Notes: generated from the sequence alone by a model not told the origin. A stretch of DNA of 7,805 bases from Bacteroidales bacterium (GCA_031264715.1 JAISDP010000005.1:1-7805), one strand, 5' to 3'; shown: positions 1 to 7,378, counted from the stretch's first letter. A program made the numbers and translations.

Positions 1-92
1 CAGACTGCTATTGCAGCCACATTCCTCAAATTAAATCTGTTTCTAAACATTTGGAAAAAACTATTAAAATGATGAAAAGGACTTCAGGTTGA
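1..92 (+). CDS. Possible 3' end of an unidentified gene (partial)
   Basis: Two plus-strand frames are open from the left edge. The third frame runs to a TGA ending at 92 and gives 29 residues, DCYCSHIPQIKSV followed by a Lys-rich helical-looking end. The first frame runs to a TGA ending at 72. The third frame looks more like a soluble protein C-terminus, but a short open run at an edge can occur by chance. I recognise no family. No clear terminator follows. Treat it as a possibility only. Confidence 0.2.
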   Translation, partial: DCYCSHIPQIKSVSKHLEKTIKMMKRTSG

Positions 93-181
93 TTTTTTGA
101 TGTCGGCAAAAGAAACGAAATCCGTTAATTCCTTTTGCAGATTTTTTTCTTGTTGACCCTGACAGAGTTATCTACCGATTT

Positions 182-262
182 CACAGGTACGACCAATGAA
201 CTCCACAGGTACGAGCAACGAACCTCACAGGTACGACCAACGAACTCCGCAGGTCGTACCTG
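182..262. repeat. 22-bp tandem repeat (3 copies) plus inverted arm
   Basis: Three head-to-tail 22-base units sit at 182-203, 204-225 and 226-247. Each begins CACAGGTACGA and the copies differ at only a few positions. A fourth, diverged start at 248 runs into GGTCGTACCTG (252-262), the exact reverse complement of CAGGTACGACC at 228-238 (also at 184-194, with one mismatch at 206-216). RNA from either strand could therefore form an 11-bp stem with a 13-base loop, with alternative partners. The period is not a multiple of three, so this is not a coding repeat. It lies 36 bases past the stop of the HU-like gene, so it may form its 3' end structure, although no T-run follows. Confidence 0.8.
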
Positions 263-297
263 CCGGAAGCAGAACGCAAACGACTCATTCGGTACGT

Positions 298-663
298 TCA
301 AGACGTTCTCTTTTCAGTTCCGATCTGTTCGCTGAATACAAAATGAGGCACGATGTCGGCAACACTGCCGGCTGTAACTTCCTCCGGCGTATCCTTCCCC
401 TCGCTCCGGAGGGTGACTTTCGTGTAGCCCAGCATGTCCAGATGGACATTGAAGCCCATCTTCGAAAAGGACAAAAGGGTTTGAAACGATTTGTTGAGCG
501 CCATCCGCACCTCGTCGCGGTTCAGGGTGGTATCCCTGCACACGGCATCCAAAAACTCCTCAAACGACAGCTTGCCCCGTATCACCGCTTCCGCATAATA
601 CTTCGGAGCGGCGCCCCTGTTTTGCGGATTGATCCGCTGAATAACTCTGTACAATAAACTCAT
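298..663 (-). CDS. HU-like DNA-binding protein (Bacteroidetes HU-HIG type)
   Basis: This encodes a 121-residue protein of the IHF/HU superfamily in its Bacteroidetes 'HU-HIG' form, which is expected to bind and bend DNA as a dimer in the nucleoid. Supporting sequence: the N-terminal strand MSLLYRVIQRINPQ, the KYYAEAVIRGKLSFEEF segment (about 21-37) typical of the family, a helical pair around residues 38-68, and the beta segment FNVHLDMLGYTKVTLRSEG (about 71-89), equivalent to the HU 'G-x-F-x-L' strand. The length is normal. I use the ATG at 663; an in-frame TTG lies 6 bases upstream at 669. No Shine-Dalgarno is visible, which is usual for this phylum. The terminator at 703-739 separates it from the upstream unit, so it either has its own promoter, which I cannot identify, or depends on readthrough. 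The specific target is unknown. Confidence 0.85.
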   Translation of the reverse strand: MSLLYRVIQRINPQNRGAAPKYYAEAVIRGKLSFEEFLDAVCRDTTLNRDEVRMALNKSFQTLLSFSKMGFNVHLDMLGYTKVTLRSEGKDTPEEVTAGSVADIVPHFVFSEQIGTEKRTS

Positions 664-702
664 GATCAAATAAATATTAAGTTAAAATTAAATAATGGAC
701 AT

Positions 703-750
703 AAAAAAATCGCACATGCCCCAAAGGACATGTGCGATTGATATATTTTT
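703..750. terminator. Bidirectional intrinsic terminator
   Basis: AATCGCACATG (708-718) and CATGTGCGATT (729-739) form a perfect 11-bp inverted repeat with a 10-base loop. An A-run at 703-709 supplies a T-run for minus-strand transcripts, and a T-run at 745-751 supplies one for plus-strand transcripts. It lies between the small GA-tract reading frame and the HU-like gene. It would end the transcript that starts near 965 and insulate the HU-like gene. Confidence 0.8.
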
Positions 751-770
751 TCCCAGATAAAACTTACACT

Positions 771-785
771 CGCGCGCGCGTATAT
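771..785. repeat. Alternating (CG)5-TATAT tract
   Basis: Fifteen bases alternate strictly pyrimidine-purine, starting with five CG steps at 771-780. Such tracts can adopt Z-DNA under negative supercoiling. It sits 23 bases from the long CT tract, in the untranslated 3' part of the small minus-strand unit. Confidence 0.6.
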
Positions 786-804
786 TATAATGTTTAGCCT
801 CTGC

Positions 805-936
<132 letters not shown>

Positions 937-970
937 GATTGGAGATGTTTTTTGATTTAAAATCCGGGGA

Positions 971-1001
971 CAAATATAAATTGTTTTTGTCATAAAACAA
1001 A
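971..1001 (-). promoter_or_regulatory. Bacteroidetes-type promoter for the GA-tract unit
   Basis: On the minus strand, TTTG (998-1001) is followed after exactly 19 bases by TATATTTG (971-978), matching the phylum consensus of a -33 TTTG and a -7 TAnnTTTG. Transcription would start near 963-966, about 28 bases before the ATG at 936. This is the best promoter match I found in the window. Confidence 0.7.
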
Positions 1002-1198
1002 AAAATATTTGTTATGGTTTGTTAAGCGGTATTTTTTTTGCGAATTGACCTTAACAAGTCGTTTTACGTAAGCTTCCGCATACAACCTGTCAGGCTACGC
1101 AGCTCGACGCCGAAAGGCATCCGATCGCAAGAGCGAAACATTCCGTGCACGCTATTTTGGTTCGGGTGTTGGCGCACGTTTTGCTATTGATATGGTTT

Positions 1199-1267
1199 CC
1201 CTGACGGGAAAAAGCATAGCCCGCGCACATGCCGTATCAATGATTCATCCCTGCCGGGAAAAAGCAT
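1199..1267 (+). repeat. Two direct copies of a 19-bp sequence, 50 bp apart
   Basis: CCCTGACGGGAAAAAGCAT at 1199-1217 recurs at 1249-1267 with one substitution (CCCTGCCGGG...). The copies start exactly 50 bases apart in otherwise non-coding DNA. The function is unknown. Confidence 0.6.
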
Positions 1268-1407
1268 GGACAAACGGTTGAAACATTTCGTATGCGCTTT
1301 GCCCGTGAGGGCATTCATAGCAATAGAAATCAATGCGGAAAACATCCGCCAATCTCCATAGGAGATTCATCAGGGTCAAAACCGCTGCTTCTCTGCTTCT
1401 GCCACCG

Positions 1408-1437
1408 CTGTCAGGCTGCAAAACTGCTGACAGGGTC
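1408..1437 (-). repeat. 30-bp dyad element, copy A
   Basis: CTGTCAG (1408-1414) and CTGACAG (1427-1433) form a 7-bp inverted repeat with a 12-base spacer. Read on the minus strand, these 30 bases match 7203-7232 on the plus strand at 24 of 30 positions, including the first ten (GACCCTGTCA) and the last seven. The element lies 38 bases past the channel gene's stop, so it could be part of the operon's 3' end. Confidence 0.6.
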
Positions 1438-1474
1438 TTTTGACATCGTTCCTATGTGGAAAGACGACGAAACA

Positions 1475-2737
1475 TCATAAATCCCAAATACCGCTTGCCC
1501 GCTCCAGTTCCACTAATGCAGCCGCACAACCGTACAGCGTTTCGTAATATTTTTCCTGCACGTCGTTGAACGTTCGTTGCGCATGAAGCGCTTCCAATAA
1601 ATTCGTTTCGCCGCGCTCGTAACTGTATATCTTTTTTTTGAGTATCATCCCGGCATCCGTCAGGCGTCCGGAATGAAAATTTTCCACCTGCCGGCACGCA
1701 GCTACATACAGGTTATATGCTTGAATAACTTCTGCCTGTATTTGAATCTCTACAGCCCGGTAATTGGCTTCGCTCTGCTCCACGGCCAATTGTCCGGCAC
1801 GTACTTCGCCTTTGTTCATGTTCGAGAATTTCAGGGGAATATTGATACCGGCCGTTACCGCGGTAAAAGCAGGAGCAGGCGCTATCTCGTTGCGCACTTT
1901 GGCATTACGCGACACGCCGAGGTTCAGTCCCAGGTCAATGGCACGGTTGGCTTTCGCTAAACGCAGGTTACGCTCCGATACTTCCTTCGAGCGGAGGGCA
2001 GCCTGCAGGTCGGCGCGATTGTCCTGTGCAGCTGTAATAAGAGCGGTCAATTCAAACCTTCGCTTGAACCGGGTTAAACCGCCGGCGACAGAATCGGGGA
2101 ATGTTGCCTGTGCGCTTCCCTGCAACAACCACAGGTGAACCAGCGTATTCTGCAGTTCCGTTTCGCCCTGCACCACATCATTCCACATCATTCCGGCTTC
2201 CAGTTTTGACTGCCGCGCATCGACATCACCGATCTCGCCCAGCGAGCAGCGGATGCTGTCGGCGCGGGCAAGCCCGGCCATCTGCCGGTACGACATCTTT
2301 TGCACTCCCAAAAGCTGCTTTTGGTAAACTGCGGTTAAGTAGGCAAGAGTGGCATCTGCCCGGAGGTTGCGGAAAAAATTGAGAAGCAGCGCCTCGCTCA
2401 GTCCCGCCTCGCTTTGTGCTAAGCGTATTCGGGCCTGCCGCTTACCGCCCAGTTCGAGGTTATAATCCAGCCCGGCCTCCAGGCTGTAGCCCATTCGAAG
2501 CTTGCGTTCCTGATTGTCCGTGGCGCCCAGCGACAGGCCGGGGTCAGGAAAAACCCTTGCCGCCTGCGCATGGGCCTGGGCAATGTCTACATTGTATTTT
2601 TCAACCATATATTCGATATTGCTCTCCTTTACGTTTTCCATGAACCGGGCGTAATCAGGCATATTAGTCAATTCGTCCGTTTGGGCGGAAAGCGCTGCCG
2701 GAAAAAGGAGCGTCAACAGGCAAATTTTTATCTTCAT
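1475..2737 (-). CDS. TolC/CzcC-family outer-membrane efflux protein
   Basis: This is the outer-membrane channel of the tripartite metal efflux system. The 420-residue length is typical of CzcC/CusC-like members of the outer membrane efflux protein family. The start at 2737 begins a normal Sec signal peptide (MKIKICLLTLLFPAALSAQ, cut likely after residue 18). An in-frame GTG at 2767 would add ten residues before the signal and is less likely. The mature part is mostly long helix with Ala, Gln and Glu in heptad-like patterns, in two similar halves as in TolC (for example VDIAQAHAQAARVFPDPGLSL near the first strand region). There is no Cys after the signal, so unlike some family members it is not a lipoprotein. 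It follows the pump after a 267-base gap with dyads, so it may be separately tuned. Confidence 0.92.
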   Translation of the reverse strand: MKIKICLLTLLFPAALSAQTDELTNMPDYARFMENVKESNIEYMVEKYNVDIAQAHAQAARVFPDPGLSLGATDNQERKLRMGYSLEAGLDYNLELGGKRQARIRLAQSEAGLSEALLLNFFRNLRADATLAYLTAVYQKQLLGVQKMSYRQMAGLARADSIRCSLGEIGDVDARQSKLEAGMMWNDVVQGETELQNTLVHLWLLQGSAQATFPDSVAGGLTRFKRRFELTALITAAQDNRADLQAALRSKEVSERNLRLAKANRAIDLGLNLGVSRNAKVRNEIAPAPAFTAVTAGINIPLKFSNMNKGEVRAGQLAVEQSEANYRAVEIQIQAEVIQAYNLYVAACRQVENFHSGRLTDAGMILKKKIYSYERGETNLLEALHAQRTFNDVQEKYYETLYGCAAALVELERASGIWDL

Positions 2738-3004
2738 TCCAATTGATTTTAATATTTTGGTTCTCACCTTATCCGGTTATTTAAGGATAAAAAATGATAA
2801 CTTATCATACATTATTATATTGAGCGCAGGGCGATATGTTTTTAAATCGATAACATGAAGCCTCTACGGGGTTTTGGTTCGGTGGAGCTGCATTTTTCCA
2901 TTGACCGGATGCCTTCCGGCATCAATGCGCAAAACATGAAGCCCTTTGCGGGAAAGAATCCATACCTCTTTGTGCTTTTGCGCCTTTGCGGGAAAATCAG
3001 CATA
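2738..3004 (-). promoter_or_regulatory. Pump-channel intergenic region with dyads
   Basis: This 267-base gap inside the efflux gene set contains a 15-bp palindrome, ATGATAA-C-TTATCAT (2794-2808), and a neighbouring TTATCC/GGATAA pair (2769-2774 and 2785-2790) sharing the TTATC core. Both lie 32-71 bases upstream of the channel ATG. It also holds a hairpin that reads GATGCC-GGAA-GGCATC on the minus strand (2908-2923, GNRA-type loop). A short GC-rich motif is repeated at 2852-2870, 2933-2952 and 2983-2996. No clean TAnnTTTG promoter is visible, so whether the channel gene has its own promoter is open. Confidence 0.5.
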
Positions 3005-6000
3005 TTATTTCCGTGTTTTTTCCAGCAGGTAATACAGCGCCGGAAGTACATACAGTGTTATGATGGTGCCGAAAAGCAACCCATACACAATAACAGTCGC
3101 CAATGGGCGCTGCACGTCGGAACCGATGCCGGTGGAAAGCGAGGCGGGCAACAGTCCCAGGATGGCCACCGCAGCGGTCATCATCACGGGACGGAGGCGG
3201 TGCGACGCGCCCGAAACCACCGCTTCCTTCAAGGCGATACCGCGCCGGCGCAGTACGTTGATGTGCGAGATCATGATGACGCCATTCTGGATGAAGACCC
3301 CGAAAAGCGCAATGAATCCCACCGCCGACGATACGTTGAAGGTCATGCCGCGGACATTGAGCGCCAGCATGCCGCCGAAAACAGCCAGCGGGAGCAGCGA
3401 CATGAGCAGGCCTGCCTGCCGGAAGCAGCCGAAAGCGCCATACAGCAGCAGGAACATGACGGCCAGCGTTACCGGCATGATCACGGCAAGACGACCGAAG
3501 GCGCGGCGCTGATTTTCCAGCTGTCCCGCCCAGTGAAACCTGAATTTGGAGTGGTCGTATCTTACCTGCGCTTCGATTTTCGATTCGGCTTCCCTGACAA
3601 ACGAGGTCAGGTCTTTTCCCCGCAGATTCATGCGCACGGTAACAAAACGCCGGTTCATCTCACGGGAAATCATGCTTGCGCCTGTTGTCGTTTTAATTTG
3701 CGCCACCGCCGAAAGGGGAATCATCGTTCCCGAACCCGAAGCGAGCATCAGAGACCCTATTTTTTCGGGCGTATCGCGCGACACGTCGTTGTAGCGGCAA
3801 ATCACATCATAAACCTTGCTGCCGATAAACACCTGTGAAATAGCCTTGCCGCCGATGGCAACTTCGATCAGTTCGGCAACGTCGGCGACATTCAGCCCGT
3901 ACCGGGCTATTTTATCGCGGTCGGCAACGATTTGAAGCTGCGGCAGGAAAGGCTCTTCCATGATACCGACATCGGCGGCGCCCTGTATCCCTTTCACAAT
4001 CTTTACCGTCTCTTCGGCTATGCGGCGGCTTTCCGTCATGTCTTCGCCGTAAATCTTGATTGCCAAATCGCTGTGCGCTCCTGCAATCTGATCCTGAACC
4101 ATATCAATGATGGGCTGCGAAAAGCCGACGCCGTATCCGGGCATCGTATCAATCATTGCCGCCATATCAGCAATCAGGTCTGATTTCCTGCGACCGTCTT
4201 TCCATGTTTTGTAAGGCTTTAAGCCGATCATCACTTCGATGTGCGAGAACGAGAACGGGCATACGCCTTCGTCGTCGCGTCCCGTTTGGGTCATCACGTA
4301 AGTTACCTCGTCGAAGGTTTTGAGCTTGCCTCTGAGCGTGGTTGCCATTTCCGAAGACTTTTCGAGCGACATCCCGGCAGGAAGCTGTACCTGAAGCCAG
4401 ATACTTCCTTCGTCGAGAGGCGGCAGAAAATCTTTTCCCACATAGGCCGAAAGCCCGGCAACCGCAATCAAAACCACCGCAATGGGAACAGTTATTTTCC
4501 GTGGAGCGGCGATGATTCTTGCCGTGTGCCGCCTGTACGTTTCCGTCAGGCGTTCGAGCCGGCGGTTGCGAAAAACCTTTTGAGGTTTCCGATATACGGC
4601 GAAAGTCAGCCCCGGAATCAGAATCAGCGCCGACGCCAGCGCTCCCAGCAGCGCAAAACTCAATGTAAACGCCATCGGGGTAAAGAGTTTCTGTTCAACC
4701 CGGTCGAAGGCAAACAGCGGCAGGTAGGCGATCATGATAATCAGTGTTGCAAAGAAGACTGGCCTGGCAATTTCCGCCACGCGAGCGGCAATGCCCGATT
4801 CTTCCAGCAGACTTCCGGGACTGTCTTCCCGTTTTTTGAGAATCGTCTCCATCATTACAATCGTGCCGTCCACAATAATACCGAAATCAATGGCGCCCAA
4901 AGAGAGCAGGTTTGCCGGAATATCGGTCAGCCACATCAGGATAAAGGACGCCAGCAGCGAAACGGGAATGGTGATTGTAACCAGCAGCGCCCCTTTCGGG
5001 CTTCCGAGAAATACGATCAATACGCACAGGACTAACAGGATGCCGAATGAAAGCGTATGCAAAATGGTATTCAGCGTAGCGTCGACCAGTTCGGTACGGT
5101 CGTAAAAGGTGTGAATCCTGATACCTTTCGGCAAGATGTTACGGTTCAGATCATCGACCGTTTCGTTTATTTCCTTGAGCACCCGCGAAGGGTTTTCATA
5201 ACGCAGCAGTTGCACCATTCCCTGGACGCCGTCGTCGTAATCCGTTTCCCTGTCCACATATCCCATGATACCTTTGCGTTCGAGGCTCCCGTATTTCAGT
5301 TCGCCCAAATCCTTTAAATAGACGGGCGATCCGCCAACGGTCCTTACCACGATATTGCCCAGGTCCTGCAAATCGCGCACAAGTCCCACGCCGCGCACCA
5401 CGTAGCTCAAATCCCCGCGGATAAGCGTACTGCCGCCCGCATTGGAGTTGTTGCGCTCGATGGATTCCGTGATTTCGCCGAGCGAGAGGCGGTATTTGAC
5501 TAATTTGTCGGGGTTGATTTCTATTTGAAACTGCGTGGTGATACCGCCGAAGTTGGACACGTCGGCAATGCCGTGAATCTGCCGCAGGCGGGGGATGATC
5601 ACCCAGCGGTTCAGTTCCGTAAGTTCCCGCAGGCTTCGGTCGCCCGTAACCACATAACGGTATATTTCGCCCGTGGGCGACGTCAGCGGGTCGAGTCCGG
5701 GCTTGGCGCTGAATGGCAGGTCGACGTCGCCGATACGTTCCATGACCCGCTGGCGCGCCCAGTAATCGTCTATTCCGCCTTCAAAAACAAGCGTAATCTT
5801 GGAGATCCCGAAGAAATTCTTGCTCCGCATGACTTTCAATCCCGGAATACCGTTAAGCTCCCGTTCGAGGGGAACGGTGATCTGCTGCTCTATCTCCGCA
5901 ACGGCAAGCCCCGGAACCTGCGTGGCGACGCCAACCGAGACGTCGGCAATGTCGGGATAGGCGTCAATGGACAGTTGCGTCCAGGCATAAATACCGAAGG

Positions 6001-6070
6001 CCGAAACGATGGCAAATATGGCCGCCATGAGCCAGCGGCGCCGGATGAGTGTAAGAATTAACCGTTCCAT
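3005..6070 (-). CDS. czcA: CzcA/CusA-family heavy-metal efflux RND pump
   Basis: This is the proton-driven inner-membrane pump of a tripartite heavy-metal exporter (HME-RND family). It has 1021 residues, close to the usual 1020-1060. It begins with an amphipathic start and first membrane span (MERLILTLIRRRWLMAAIFA), then the periplasmic porter segment with DAYPDIADVSVGVATQVPGL (36-55). The proton-relay helix reads DFGIIVDGTIVMMET, with Asp395, Asp401 and Glu408 lining up with CzcA Asp402, Asp408 and Glu415. That is the divalent-cation (Co/Zn/Cd/Ni) signature; CusA-type Cu/Ag pumps lack the first Asp. The second membrane block is present near the C-terminus (GVFIQNGVIMISHINVLRRRG). I use the ATG at 6070, 2 bases after the adaptor stop; a TTG at 6076 overlaps that stop. 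Adaptor and pump are clearly translationally linked. The substrate is inferred from the signature only. Confidence 0.95.
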   Translation of the reverse strand: MERLILTLIRRRWLMAAIFAIVSAFGIYAWTQLSIDAYPDIADVSVGVATQVPGLAVAEIEQQITVPLERELNGIPGLKVMRSKNFFGISKITLVFEGGIDDYWARQRVMERIGDVDLPFSAKPGLDPLTSPTGEIYRYVVTGDRSLRELTELNRWVIIPRLRQIHGIADVSNFGGITTQFQIEINPDKLVKYRLSLGEITESIERNNSNAGGSTLIRGDLSYVVRGVGLVRDLQDLGNIVVRTVGGSPVYLKDLGELKYGSLERKGIMGYVDRETDYDDGVQGMVQLLRYENPSRVLKEINETVDDLNRNILPKGIRIHTFYDRTELVDATLNTILHTLSFGILLVLCVLIVFLGSPKGALLVTITIPVSLLASFILMWLTDIPANLLSLGAIDFGIIVDGTIVMMETILKKREDSPGSLLEESGIAARVAEIARPVFFATLIIMIAYLPLFAFDRVEQKLFTPMAFTLSFALLGALASALILIPGLTFAVYRKPQKVFRNRRLERLTETYRRHTARIIAAPRKITVPIAVVLIAVAGLSAYVGKDFLPPLDEGSIWLQVQLPAGMSLEKSSEMATTLRGKLKTFDEVTYVMTQTGRDDEGVCPFSFSHIEVMIGLKPYKTWKDGRRKSDLIADMAAMIDTMPGYGVGFSQPIIDMVQDQIAGAHSDLAIKIYGEDMTESRRIAEETVKIVKGIQGAADVGIMEEPFLPQLQIVADRDKIARYGLNVADVAELIEVAIGGKAISQVFIGSKVYDVICRYNDVSRDTPEKIGSLMLASGSGTMIPLSAVAQIKTTTGASMISREMNRRFVTVRMNLRGKDLTSFVREAESKIEAQVRYDHSKFRFHWAGQLENQRRAFGRLAVIMPVTLAVMFLLLYGAFGCFRQAGLLMSLLPLAVFGGMLALNVRGMTFNVSSAVGFIALFGVFIQNGVIMISHINVLRRRGIALKEAVVSGASHRLRPVMMTAAVAILGLLPASLSTGIGSDVQRPLATVIVYGLLFGTIITLYVLPALYYLLEKTRK

Positions 6071-6072
6071 CG

Positions 6073-7176
6073 TCAAATGTCCATTAAGTATATGCCTCCG
6101 CCTGCAATAATCACCTCGCCCGGACGCAGGCCGCTATGGACAACCACGTCATGATGCGATGCGGCGGCCACTTCCACGCTGCGCCTGACATACCTGTCCC
6201 TGCCGGCCTGCACCCATACATAACTGCCCTGCCCGGTCTGCAATACGGCTGCGGCAGGTATCACCACCGATTCTTTCGGCGCGCTGATAAAACGTACATT
6301 GGCAAACATGCCCGGCTTGAGTTTCCGGTCGGCATTGTCGCATGTGACGAATACCTGTACCGAACGTGTTTCCTCATCCAAAAGCGCGCCGATGTGGCGC
6401 ACCCGTCCGGTGAAGACATGCCCGGTATCGGCTTCGGTACGGATTTCCACCCGGTCGTCGGCGCGGATGCCGCTCATATACTTTTCCTTGACCTGCGCCA
6501 CGACCCACAGTTTGCTCAATTCGGCAACGATGACTAACGGCGGGCTGTCGTCCCTGATATACTGTCCCAGTACCACGTTGCTTTGCACCACCTCGCCGGA
6601 AATCGGCGAACTGACTTTCAGCGGCTGTCCCATCACCAGGGCGTCGGGGTCGACGTTGAAAACCTGCAGCCCGGCGACAACTGTTTCGTAGTCGCGCTGT
6701 GCAAATTCGTGGCTGGTTTCGGCTTCTTCCAATTCCTTCTGCACGCCTGCGCCATGCTGCATGAGGTCGCGCTGCCGGCGAAGGACGTTTTCGCTCATCT
6801 TTTTCGCCTGAAACGCCTGGAAATAGTTTTTGGAAGCCTCGTAAAATTCGCCGGAGCTAAGTTCGAAAACGGGTGTTCCGGCGCTTACCCGTTGCCCAAG
6901 CTGTACGAACGATTTCACTACGCGACCGCTGAACGGGGGCGCTATCCCGGCCAACTGTCCGGGGATGGCTTTGACGGCGCCCGTGGTGTTCAGTTCGGCG
7001 CTGTACGGTTCGGATTGCACCGTCAACAGCTCGATTTTACGGGCAAGGTTGGAGTTGGCCGCGATACGCAGGGTGTCGCCGCGGTATTCGATTTCGGGAG
7101 TTGCTTTTTGTGTTTCCCCATGCCGGCATGCAAAAAGCAGGAGGCCGGAACACAGGATGAATATGATCTTGGTCAT
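6073..7176 (-). CDS. Efflux RND periplasmic adaptor (CzcB/CusB-like lipoprotein)
   Basis: This is the membrane fusion subunit that links the pump to the outer-membrane channel. It has 367 residues. The N-terminus is a lipoprotein signal, MTKIIFILCSGLLLFAC, with the lipid-bearing Cys at 17, so it is probably anchored in the inner membrane. The order is typical: first half of the lipoyl/barrel-sandwich domain (GQLAGIAPPFSGRVVKSF, 73-90), a helical hairpin (about 109-170), the second lipoyl half (SSPISGEVVQSNVVLGQYI, 189-207), a beta-barrel (about 220-300) and a C-terminal membrane-proximal domain. There is no His- or Met-rich N-terminal metal-binding extension as in some CusB/CzcB proteins; the only histidines near the C-terminus are ASHHD (339-343). 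It is the first gene of the efflux operon and abuts the pump gene. Confidence 0.93.
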   Translation of the reverse strand: MTKIIFILCSGLLLFACRHGETQKATPEIEYRGDTLRIAANSNLARKIELLTVQSEPYSAELNTTGAVKAIPGQLAGIAPPFSGRVVKSFVQLGQRVSAGTPVFELSSGEFYEASKNYFQAFQAKKMSENVLRRQRDLMQHGAGVQKELEEAETSHEFAQRDYETVVAGLQVFNVDPDALVMGQPLKVSSPISGEVVQSNVVLGQYIRDDSPPLVIVAELSKLWVVAQVKEKYMSGIRADDRVEIRTEADTGHVFTGRVRHIGALLDEETRSVQVFVTCDNADRKLKPGMFANVRFISAPKESVVIPAAAVLQTGQGSYVWVQAGRDRYVRRSVEVAAASHHDVVVHSGLRPGEVIIAGGGIYLMDI

Positions 7177-7202
7177 GATGATGAGAATTTTTAAAATGCT
7201 TC

Positions 7203-7233
7203 GACCCTGTCAAAAGTTTCGCCATCTGACAGG
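7203..7233 (+). promoter_or_regulatory. 30-bp dyad element, copy B (candidate operator)
   Basis: CCTGTCA (7206-7212) and TGACAGG (7227-7233) form a 7-bp inverted repeat with a 14-base spacer, 30 bases upstream of the adaptor ATG. The element is similar to 1408-1437 in the opposite orientation. Position and symmetry fit a repressor or activator site, or a leader RNA hairpin. No regulator gene is in the window, so the binding protein is unknown. Confidence 0.45.
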
Positions 7234-7335
7234 TTGTCATGCATCGACCCGACCAACCATGGGCCTGTTGGGTCATTAAAATAACAATAATGATGATTGA
7301 ATGGATTTCAGAACCCGGAATATACCGGTAAGGCC

Positions 7336-7378
7336 AAAAAACCGGCCTTCGATCCCCGTCAGGCCGGAAAAGCCGGCC
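7336..7378 (-). terminator. Terminator with competing hairpin (possible attenuator)
   Basis: On the minus strand, CCGGCCT (7361-7367) pairs with AGGCCGG (7342-7348) around a 12-base loop and is followed by six Ts (7336-7341), a standard intrinsic terminator 16 bases past the stop of the His-rich gene. The same 7362-7367 segment can instead pair with the preceding GGCCGG (7373-7378) around a 5-base loop. That pairing would break the terminator stem. No clean promoter appears between here and the adaptor ATG, so readthrough may feed the efflux operon. Confidence 0.6.

Larger units (their letters stand above)
994..1474. other. Gene-free interval with repeats and hairpins
   Basis: I see no convincing gene here. 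A 62-codon plus-strand frame at 1292-1480 has no family resemblance. The interval contains a direct repeat (CCCTGNCGGGAAAAAGCAT at 1199-1217 and 1249-1267). It also holds four small inverted repeats in a row: TGCCC/GGGCA (1300-1313, GTGA loop), GCGGA/TCCGC (1335-1349), AATCTCC/GGAGATT (1351-1367) and CTGTCAG/CTGACAG (1408-1433). It would hold the 3' untranslated end of the outer-membrane channel gene, but no hairpin is followed by a T-run. Confidence 0.6.

Noticed and set aside
182..262. CRISPR array
   Set aside because: The 22-base units are directly adjacent with no spacers, and no cas gene is present.
196..657. 153-codon plus-strand open frame
   Set aside because: It starts inside the 22-bp repeat array and then runs antisense to the HU-like gene, which has the family's motifs.
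2855..3838. 327-codon plus-strand open frame
   Set aside because: It lies opposite the pump gene and the pump-channel gap. The composition (many His, Arg and Gln) is typical of an antisense shadow, while the minus strand has clear RND motifs.
4241..5035. 264-codon plus-strand open frame
   Set aside because: It is antisense to the pump gene and shows no recognisable family features.
1408..7233. Efflux genes as a transposon bounded by inverted repeats
   Set aside because: The two elements match only 24 of 30, each is itself a dyad, no target duplication was seen and no transposase or integrase is present. Kept as an observation, not annotated as a mobile element.
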